From the NCBI GenBank assembly GCA_028694115.1, contig JAQUUB010000032.1:1-43782 (forward strand): DNA of 43,782 bases, read 5' to 3'. Every line of letters begins with the position of its first letter. The stretch's first letter is position 1. Positions 8,901-16,146 of the stretch are shown piece after piece. This DNA comes from Lachnospiraceae bacterium (GTDB lineage: Bacteria; Bacillota_A; Clostridia; Lachnospirales; Lachnospiraceae). Below the pieces are notes generated by a model, which worked only from the letters and a program-made list of their open reading frames with translations, was not told the origin of the DNA and ran no database searches. The position numbers were made by a program, and so were the translations under genes.

Positions 8901-11900
8901 TTCCATCCGAAAGTCTGGCCAGATACGACTTCTCAGCCCCCTTCATAAGATGCCGGGTTTCCTTTGAAAGATTTGTTTTTATAATGGTAATATCTTCTCC
9001 GGTCAGTGGAATCAGACTCTCGGTTTCCGCTCCTGAACCTTTATTATCATAAAACAGTACAGCCGCCAGGTCTTTCGATGCCATCAGTTCAAACAGCCGA
9101 TTTGTTTCCGATGCTTTTACGCCCAACACGTAGTAGATTCCATCTTCCTTTTTGCAGATTCGCACGGAAAAAGCCGCCGTCCAGACGCAGTCGATTTTTT
9201 CGGTCTGCTTCTGGTATATTTCCGGCATCTCACTATATTTTCTGATATAATCAATGGCTCCCTCCGGCAGTACGCCAAGATAAGTCCGTCCCGTGTCTGC
9301 AAGGTTCGTTTTCCACCCCTCCGCAATCACATAACACTGCTCTCTTTCTGCAAACGGGGACATTTGCTGTATTTCCCATTCTTCTTTTACTGTCCGGCCA
9401 AATTCCCATCTGCGAATTTCATCTGCCGCTATGATCTTCTCTTCCATTTCTGGACTGATCCAGTCCGTTCCCTCCTGAGATCGCAGACTAAGTCTATAAT
9501 CTGTCAGTTCCTCAGGAAGATCCATGAGCTGACCAGTCATCTGATACATCGGGATCAGTATCCCCTTCTCAATTTCATCTGGTTTTAGAAGCTTTGTTCC
9601 CTGCATGAATGCCCTTGACAAAATCGCGGCGATCTCATCAACCGACTCTTCTGAAAAAAGTCTTTCCCTCAAAACCGAAAATGGAATCCTCTGTGGTTTG
9701 GAAATGGAAAGCCACTGGCGATGGCTGAGTTCTGCCGTACCGGAACGAAGCCCACCAATCAGTGCATCCTGCCCATATTGACGAAGACTATTCTCCGCTT
9801 TCATCCCCTCCTGAAACTTTGGCACTGTGATATCCTTTACCCGCAGGGTCATACCTGGGCGCAGAATTTCCTGTCCCCATAATGGATAATCCTGAGGATT
9901 GTCTCTAAAATCCGGATACAGGCGGCAGCAAAGTTCCCCGAAAGTTCCAGCAAATCGACCCATACGATAGATACCGTGAAGCCGATATCCTGTTTTCGCT
10001 CCTTCCGATTCCACCATTTCTAACCTGGTCTTAAATTCTTCCCACTGAAAATCCTGATAAGATGGATCCAAAACTGCACACATTTTGGCAAGCCGTACAA
10101 TGGAATCTCCTGCGTAACTTGTCCACTCTCCAATACCCGGCAGACGTATCACTCTTTCTCCAGCCTGATCGCATACCCACGTCATGTCCATATCCGCAAT
10201 CCCGTCCGCACCTTCCAGATTCAATTCCAGGATATGCCTCACATATCTGCTGTATATCACATCAACATCATAAAGTCGAACATAAAACATGGCCGCTGTC
10301 TGTTCCCACGTAAGAGGGGCAATCGGATAAAAAACATAGGAATCCATTGTCACGTCAAATGAGTTTGTTAACAATCCATACTTTCCCGAAGCTGCACTCC
10401 AAAGAGGTGCCACGCCTGTTTTTTTTGCAAGCTGCTCTAACGTATCTCCTTTCGTAGTTGTCAGTTTCATCTCTGGAATCCTGCTGACCGTCACGGACAT
10501 CTGGGGATTGTTCTCCAACAATGTCTCCCCACTGATTCCATAAAGCCTTTTTATTTCTTCGATAGATTGTCCTTCCACCTCGATAGTTTCAAATAATCCT
10601 TTCACCTTTCCGGTCAGTTCACGGACAGCCATCTTTATCCAGTCCGTCAGCAGCACTGCACAGATTGGCAGATAGCTCTCATCCTGCGGTGTCTGACTGT
10701 TCATGTGAATGACATCCGCATCCGTATTGGCAAAATAGCTTCTGACCGCCTCCATATAGCTGCCATCCACTACTGGCTTGCCAAAATCGGTTTCCTTCCC
10801 ATTTGCACAAAGCACAAGCTGTGGCAGCATTGGAAATACCACCGCTGGCGTCTCTTCGTCCTGTTCGGCTGCATCCGTTTTGATTCCAATATTGACCTGG
10901 ACATGATTCTGGAAGAATTCCAAAACTTTTTCATAGGTAATGCTCTCTTCCAGAGTCCCCTCCAGCATCGAAACAGCATAGCCTTCTGTCATAAATTCTT
11001 CATCCGCATCCCATATCTGAGTCGCAAGCCTTTCCAAAAGAAGGCGAAAATCCTCCTTCAGGAGAAATACGGGAAACGCCATACTGTAAAGTGTGGTTTC
11101 GTTTTCCGAACGTAGGGTGTCCCTTATGGATACCAATGGCATAACATACGGAGAAATCGTTACTATTTCCTCCTCATTCCTGGCTGTCCCAAAAACAATT
11201 GTCTGCATTTCACCCTGATACAAACGCTTTTGGGGCGTTTCCTTTAATGTCCAGGGTGTCTGGCTGTCAGAACCAAGATAGAATTGTACAGACTGTTTAA
11301 AATGAAAGGCAAAGGTAATTTTTACGAAAAGTATTTTTATGTACGCCTTAACCTGAAGCTCCAGATCCACTTGGAGCAGTGCCCGTCTGCAGCTTTCCAG
11401 CCGGATTGTGCAAAAAGCGGAAATCATCGCACTGGCTTTCACGGCAATAATTTTAAAATCCACGCAAATAAACAAAGAGCCGACCACCCCAACCACTGCT
11501 TCTGCATGATAGTAGACCGCACGTTTTTTCCCGTTGTTTCCAGCTTCATCATTTTCAGTAAATATCGCAAAAACGCCTTCAAACATACCCACCGCCATAA
11601 GGGATACCCCGCCCTTTACAATGCCAATATCAAAATCCCTTGACAGCCCGAAGGAAAGCCCGATTCCTATTTTCACAACCGGAGAAAAAACACCATTCGT
11701 AATTTCAGGAACAGACTGAACTGCATCACCCTTAAAAATTCCGAAATAAACGCCGCCTTTTCCCGCATAGATTCCCACTGCCAGCCCCCATGATCCTGAA
11801 AAATCCTGATTATGTGGAAATCCAAGGTCGAAATAAAAGCTGCCGTTTGTATAAATCTCTAACATTATTTCACCTGGATACAGAGTGACAGCTCCAAGGT

Positions 11901-14562
11901 TAATGACTCTGAACTTTTTGGGCAGCGTCATGCAGCAATGGAACATTCCTGTTTCATCACTGATCTTTTTGTAATATAATTCCACGGAAAAGCCGACCAG
12001 GTCACACAGTGGAGGCTGATCCGTTTCCTTTACATTCAGGGTAACCGAAATCCCATATATGAGTGGATCGTATAAAAGTACCCTTGCCCGGAATAAATCC
12101 GCCAATTCCAGATCCGCCCCGATCATCCATCCGTTTCTTTCACTGTAGGATACCTGCTGCGTCACAGAAGTTGGATCCAGCTTTTTCGCCATATCCTCCA
12201 TCATTGCCGCAAGGGTGTCTCCGACAAGCTCCAGATTCAGATGGCTGCCCAGTCCAAAATAGTGCAGCTTAAAGCTCCTGTCATCCGGAAGGACATCCTT
12301 GGGCGGTTCCTCATTGATTGCATCCCAGGTAATCTCCTGTGCCTGTCCCAGCACTTCCGCCGACAGGATATAGTCAATTTTTTTCCCATCATAAGCAATG
12401 CCGACGCTTCGTATTTTAAGGATTCCTGCCAGATTAAAATCAAGATTGTAGGTAAATGTCATCGTATGGTCATCCATGTTAATCGTCAGCACAAAATTCG
12501 ATAAATCAATCTTGTTCAGTACATTCCATGGAGCCGGGAGCGTATTCCTTGCATTGGGGTTCAGCAGCCTGATCACTGCAAGAACGATATCCCCGAGTGT
12601 CATGCCACCCAGTGTAATCTTAAGAAGTGCGGATTTTTCCGGGTCTCCCTCATAGACCGCCTGCAGGTATTTATTCTGCAGCTCAATCCGGAAAATATAT
12701 TCTTTCTTTTGAGCATAAAAATCATCCACCTGTGCCAACACACGAAGGCGGAGACTCTCAATATCTATATACACAAGAAGTGCTGCTTTTTTCTCCTCTT
12801 TTCCAAGAAAGAGCCGTACTCTTCCACCAAGTGTGGTCCGGATTCCCAGGATATCAAACCAGACTGCGCAGGAAGCATAAAGGAATAATTCTTCCTCTGC
12901 GGTTGAGTAGCTGATACGGAAATCTTGAAGCATTACGCCTGCGACCGCCTGATCTAAAGACGCCGGATCAATTTCCAGTACACCGTAAAGGAATTTCCCA
13001 AGATCCACTTCTCCATGAGCCAGCCCACCCTCAAACAGCCATCCGCCGTCCGCATATTCTGTACTCATCTGCATGGAAAACAGATTCTGCTGATCCTTAG
13101 AGCGAAACGTAAGGATTCCAGCTAACGTAAATCCCATCTTCCCTGCACCATACGAAACCTCACCACTCAATGATTCTAGCTGAAAGGAAAGCTGTTCATT
13201 GATTTTTAATTGCAGCACATCTGATACCGAAAACCAGACTGAAATATTCCTCTGGATCGCATTAGCCTGGATATCCAATTCCGCAATCTCATTTGTTCCA
13301 TCGGCATTAGAAGTCCAAAAATCCGGCAGGCTGACTCCGCATTCCTTTGCCATATCCTGCAGTGTACTGTCCTTTGAGAGTGTAAGTCCGCCCGAAAACT
13401 CCATATATGGATAATAAGCCGTGATATTCCCTGTCAAAGTAAGGTCTCCGAGTTTTGCACTGGCGTTAGCCGCCATAAACAGGCTTACGACCGCATCCTT
13501 GCTACTCCAACAGCTGGATTCCCATGCAAGCTGGAACTGATTCAAAATCAGGTTCGGCACAAAAATCTCCAACGGTTTTCCAAGCGCAAAAATCCCACGG
13601 ATATGTTTCATCTGCATATTTTCAAAACTGTTCTCTGTCTGTGGCTGATACTTAATGTCCATCTGCTGCAGACCAAACGAAGACAAAAAAGCACTTTGGG
13701 GCATGAGCATCATATTGTCAGGCAGGTTCAAAATATCTTTCAAAAAAATCGCTATATCTGTGAGTGCCAAAGTAGGAGATGCATAGACAGAAAACTGCCA
13801 CACATTTTCATCCATAAACAGGGGAACATATATAGAAAATGTTTGTTCCGATCCATTCAACCTTCCTTTGTATTCCATATAAGCATGCGTTGCCTGCCTG
13901 GAGCGATATCTGGACGGATCATCGTCCGTATCTATTACAAAATTTTCGTTCTCCACACTATCAAAAACAGGGATGGAAATCAGATGCTCCGTTTTGAATT
14001 CCATTTTCAGACTCGGATAATAATATGTACCCGGTACAAATGAACCCTCTACGTACATTTTGCTATTCAAAAGCCAAGCGTAGCGATTCCACTTTCCATC
14101 CTCCGGTTTTCGGGTAAAAGCATGTATAGATAACTCCCATGTTTCATCGATGAACTCCAAAAAAGGATCCATCAGATAAATCTGCTCAAACAGGCTTTCC
14201 TCCTCCTGACCATCCACCGTTATAAATGGGGCCAGATTTCCGAATACCTCTTTCGTTTTATAATCACCCAAAAGTTGAATACTGAAATACAAAGTTCTCT
14301 CTTCTAAATTTTCAATCTTGTCTGAAGCAAGAATCCGAATTTTTCCCCGGCTGATTTTTATTGTGCCGTCTATTGATGTAATTCCATCAATTTCAACGGT
14401 TTTTTCTGTCTCTTCCGTCTGACACTCCTCGATTATGATTTGCTCCACACCGAGAAACAATAAAATATTCTCATACAAACCACCGTAAAAATTCCTGTCA
14501 ATAATCAGTTCATTATTATGCTGTATTGTGTGTTTTATTGTTTTGTACAAATCAGCCCTCAT
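5983..14562 (-). CDS. giant 2859-residue protein, DUF6603-like with LysM-like region
   Basis: The last and largest gene of the five-gene cassette. The first ~1150 residues are beta-rich, full of alternating hydrophobic strands; a glycine-rich part at about 900-1000 (GKGGVYFGIFKGD, then GIVKGG at about 980) resembles DUF6603 proteins as I remember them. Two LysM-like units follow: a weak one at about 1329-1355 and a better one at about 1364-1415 (TTKGDTLEQLAKKTGVAP). LysM units usually bind N-acetylglucosamine polymers such as peptidoglycan. From about 1600 to the end I recognise no family; this part is acidic and again beta-rich. No signal peptide, sorting signal or membrane segment is evident. 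The ATG has GAGGGAG seven bases upstream, 13 bases after the preceding gene's stop. The frame is open over 8.5 kb without decay, so the protein is under selection. Scaffold, surface or secreted structural roles are all possible. Confidence 0.8.
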   Translation of the reverse strand: MRADLYKTIKHTIQHNNELIIDRNFYGGLYENILLFLGVEQIIIEECQTEETEKTVEIDGITSIDGTIKISRGKIRILASDKIENLEERTLYFSIQLLGDYKTKEVFGNLAPFITVDGQEEESLFEQIYLMDPFLEFIDETWELSIHAFTRKPEDGKWNRYAWLLNSKMYVEGSFVPGTYYYPSLKMEFKTEHLISIPVFDSVENENFVIDTDDDPSRYRSRQATHAYMEYKGRLNGSEQTFSIYVPLFMDENVWQFSVYASPTLALTDIAIFLKDILNLPDNMMLMPQSAFLSSFGLQQMDIKYQPQTENSFENMQMKHIRGIFALGKPLEIFVPNLILNQFQLAWESSCWSSKDAVVSLFMAANASAKLGDLTLTGNITAYYPYMEFSGGLTLSKDSTLQDMAKECGVSLPDFWTSNADGTNEIAELDIQANAIQRNISVWFSVSDVLQLKINEQLSFQLESLSGEVSYGAGKMGFTLAGILTFRSKDQQNLFSMQMSTEYADGGWLFEGGLAHGEVDLGKFLYGVLEIDPASLDQAVAGVMLQDFRISYSTAEEELFLYASCAVWFDILGIRTTLGGRVRLFLGKEEKKAALLVYIDIESLRLRVLAQVDDFYAQKKEYIFRIELQNKYLQAVYEGDPEKSALLKITLGGMTLGDIVLAVIRLLNPNARNTLPAPWNVLNKIDLSNFVLTINMDDHTMTFTYNLDFNLAGILKIRSVGIAYDGKKIDYILSAEVLGQAQEITWDAINEEPPKDVLPDDRSFKLHYFGLGSHLNLELVGDTLAAMMEDMAKKLDPTSVTQQVSYSERNGWMIGADLELADLFRARVLLYDPLIYGISVTLNVKETDQPPLCDLVGFSVELYYKKISDETGMFHCCMTLPKKFRVINLGAVTLYPGEIMLEIYTNGSFYFDLGFPHNQDFSGSWGLAVGIYAGKGGVYFGIFKGDAVQSVPEITNGVFSPVVKIGIGLSFGLSRDFDIGIVKGGVSLMAVGMFEGVFAIFTENDEAGNNGKKRAVYYHAEAVVGVVGSLFICVDFKIIAVKASAMISAFCTIRLESCRRALLQVDLELQVKAYIKILFVKITFAFHFKQSVQFYLGSDSQTPWTLKETPQKRLYQGEMQTIVFGTARNEEEIVTISPYVMPLVSIRDTLRSENETTLYSMAFPVFLLKEDFRLLLERLATQIWDADEEFMTEGYAVSMLEGTLEESITYEKVLEFFQNHVQVNIGIKTDAAEQDEETPAVVFPMLPQLVLCANGKETDFGKPVVDGSYMEAVRSYFANTDADVIHMNSQTPQDESYLPICAVLLTDWIKMAVRELTGKVKGLFETIEVEGQSIEEIKRLYGISGETLLENNPQMSVTVSRIPEMKLTTTKGDTLEQLAKKTGVAPLWSAASGKYGLLTNSFDVTMDSYVFYPIAPLTWEQTAAMFYVRLYDVDVIYSRYVRHILELNLEGADGIADMDMTWVCDQAGERVIRLPGIGEWTSYAGDSIVRLAKMCAVLDPSYQDFQWEEFKTRLEMVESEGAKTGYRLHGIYRMGRFAGTFGELCCRLYPDFRDNPQDYPLWGQEILRPGMTLRVKDITVPKFQEGMKAENSLRQYGQDALIGGLRSGTAELSHRQWLSISKPQRIPFSVLRERLFSEESVDEIAAILSRAFMQGTKLLKPDEIEKGILIPMYQMTGQLMDLPEELTDYRLSLRSQEGTDWISPEMEEKIIAADEIRRWEFGRTVKEEWEIQQMSPFAEREQCYVIAEGWKTNLADTGRTYLGVLPEGAIDYIRKYSEMPEIYQKQTEKIDCVWTAAFSVRICKKEDGIYYVLGVKASETNRLFELMASKDLAAVLFYDNKGSGAETESLIPLTGEDITIIKTNLSKETRHLMKGAEKSYLARLSDGTEFIKLLWECTVIGGGYWLHLPKEAIANFVFDDEGFGEIILVAEVCDDTPDSVNSLYLPVAPIDITLHGSREKVLYPVLPAGCVGFTVDRKFDNENAYQNLFQMMAYTVEKLDGKKFESAPLLPTGDDDDGNARYDFVCPVWKMCGDSVYAGLGESVSFRLYTRDVLGNSDTLDECFTDGDTFIAKRQYNDFLIGLHELPGTTWTYYFIKDAEGKTAVRISAVLSQDRLPEGEELKMAADYAKTAGLQLGCEDVTIAASCSLGKFTLPENGKEIIQKYVSELSDYLLDSSKSVPGAAFDVAFEEKSDGRDTDAAVIPVELQLTISRNRDLAEEDVAAFAVTKLIPSEEVNFEKCWTEAELSYLLAYDNNDRPAAVSKKLFGLDAPDKKENLFRISPYTIWLSEQKEVKSPEFYALAPLSNELVSVSVGEYTFASQDANIWEKQLLEDMETFLSGTNVCKVLECVRQDGTEPEKLDGEDCLNKLIGIKEGIAAQLAGRLLAVRKGAEQAPAEVINLAKDRFSQSLAWAYDTGVIAVYEAVWKNQVDLGHYRLEPYVKSDACISATKPEVRSDGTTNSGLFCMFLREMEESVENIALSFPYLEYDIETGMEGYEKSKWLRLAIPLTENISLEQDIGVPFPKKECPMPPQLLGQNNLTDGQGVLEYRWSVEVSTSLFRQDMLYLRLEYGELTKGLLEEPDDKITALAQYQLERTKILNMLQDDTQILAAYNQFITYAESYAGKTKKLLKLPTLGDSGNSVLVKIGYSQGQEEVAILNLSDVAEHLGVEVENVVCMEEAQMDGNINIMVTICSLPVYKYYWMKPKAFLVRNENLFTEELAETDKNFIFYTETMELPQLYVFADYKNRSKLTETDFGGAIQAVLDKLQIAGYPVHLSMTVYYEYPMLPGSEDVIARLPITFFPYFKNLEEIQVLIEKSVFPNNEGGKIILDTNVYKDGTDIKILHAGFECLFDKSDR

Positions 14563-14577
14563 AACAAATCTCCCTCG

Positions 14578-16146
14578 TTAAATAAACATATCATCAAATA
14601 AAATAAGATCATTGTCGCCTTGCTCATATGAAGCAAGAACCGTTTTTCCTTTTGTAAAAGAGATAGTTCCATTTTCAAAAAAAATATCCTCGTTAAATTC
14701 CGTGGTACACATTTTCTTTTCTGTATCAGTCCAACAGCATCCTGTGTCCCCACGCTTCACATCCAGCTTCGAAGGAAAATTCTCTTTAAAAGTTACATAT
14801 TGATGTTGCTCCATTTTCTCCTCAACATTTTTTGTAATTTTTTCTGCAGCTATATTATTTGGATGACCAAATACATTATGTCTGGCACTGAAAACAACAT
14901 CTTTGGGCCGTGTCCGTGAAACAAATTGATCTACTGGTTGATTTTCAGATGGTTGTTTATCTTCATCTACTACAACATTCGTTTTATATGATCCGTGATG
15001 AGGTGCAACTAAATAATCGATTTTTATTCCCTCTAATTTTTCATTGCACCTGTCAAAGGTATGATGCGTAGCATCCCCAGGGAAAAAAGCATTAAACTTA
15101 TCACCATCTACATCGCATATATAATGTACCATCATTGAAGATGCATTCTTTTTGATACTATCATTCTTTCTCTTTCTAATACCATTTAACTCAACGTAAA
15201 GATCCGGATTCAACCTTCTGTTCTCTATTCGATACAAACAGCACGGACAATCCTGTACAAACTCTATCGCTCCTAATTTTTTTTTGAATTTTATCGCTTC
15301 CACTCCCCAATTCAATCCACCAACCTTAATTTGTCCTATATTAATCTTTTTTCCATTGTTCTTTGTTATTGTTTCTACATCTATTATCATAGAGAGCATT
15401 ATCTTTTCAAGCATACTTTGGATTGCAGTAGCTTTCATTTCTCCAAATATACGGGTCTTCGCTAAATACAAGGCAATTATTTCTTTGTTTATGTTATTAA
15501 TATCAAAGGGTTCTTTACATGTCCATTCTTTGGAAATCAGCCCTGTTGTAATCTTGACTTTCTGCACTTGAATTGATTTTTTTTTACCCTGACAAGTATT
15601 CAAAGCAATGTTACACTTTGTGTTCAAAGAAAAAGTATATTCGATATTCTCTCCTTCTATCGATATACGCATTTCTGGAAAATTCCCATTGCAGATGTCA
15701 AAATAATCGTTTATAAAATAAGTGCGTGTAAAGTAATAGTTATCTCGAAAAAAAATACATTGTTCGAGCCACGAGTATTGTCTACTCTCGTAATTTTCTT
15801 TTCTAAGTCTAAATAGTGATTTAAATCCATGAGTTTCAAGCTTAGTATTCCAATCATAGAATGAGAAATCATAATAATATTCTAAAAAATCTAGTAAATA
15901 ATTCCAGTGGTCTTCATCCTGGTGTGAAATAAACACATAATCTAATGGGGCATTCTTATATTCAGCTTTCATCTTATTTGCTATGTCTTTTATTCGTAAT
16001 TGGTAATTTTTTTTAGTTCTTATATGCGATCCACAGTCTATAATCCCACAATATGTTTTTTCTTTCTCTCCATCTTTATATCGTTCACAGACAAAATTAA
16101 ACAATCCCTGCCCAACATCAAATGTGTGTATATTAAAATTATCCAT
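14578..16146 (-). CDS. soluble ComEC-like metallo-beta-lactamase-fold hydrolase
   Basis: A 522-residue protein with the fold signatures of the ComEC/Rec2 C-terminal hydrolase: FDVGQG (9-14), a GIIDCGS strand (34-40), the metal motif HQDEDH (75-80, HxDxDH), and near the end PGDATHH and YLVAPHHGSY. The membrane domains of ComEC are absent. Family members are nucleases or phosphodiesterases. Between the motifs (about 100-330) lies a long insert of unknown role. The start is the ATG at 16144-16146, with GAGGAG upstream. It overlaps the end of the preceding gene by 8 nt, which implies coupled translation. Base composition is visibly more AT-rich than both flanking genes, suggesting a separate origin. 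In this cassette it could process nucleic acid or a nucleotide signal, but no substrate is shown. Confidence 0.82.
   Translation of the reverse strand: MDNFNIHTFDVGQGLFNFVCERYKDGEKEKTYCGIIDCGSHIRTKKNYQLRIKDIANKMKAEYKNAPLDYVFISHQDEDHWNYLLDFLEYYYDFSFYDWNTKLETHGFKSLFRLRKENYESRQYSWLEQCIFFRDNYYFTRTYFINDYFDICNGNFPEMRISIEGENIEYTFSLNTKCNIALNTCQGKKKSIQVQKVKITTGLISKEWTCKEPFDINNINKEIIALYLAKTRIFGEMKATAIQSMLEKIMLSMIIDVETITKNNGKKINIGQIKVGGLNWGVEAIKFKKKLGAIEFVQDCPCCLYRIENRRLNPDLYVELNGIRKRKNDSIKKNASSMMVHYICDVDGDKFNAFFPGDATHHTFDRCNEKLEGIKIDYLVAPHHGSYKTNVVVDEDKQPSENQPVDQFVSRTRPKDVVFSARHNVFGHPNNIAAEKITKNVEEKMEQHQYVTFKENFPSKLDVKRGDTGCCWTDTEKKMCTTEFNEDIFFENGTISFTKGKTVLASYEQGDNDLILFDDMFI

Noticed and set aside
13603..14043. 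146-codon plus-strand open frame
   Set aside because: Antisense shadow of the giant gene; His/Cys/Ile-rich and without a ribosome site.
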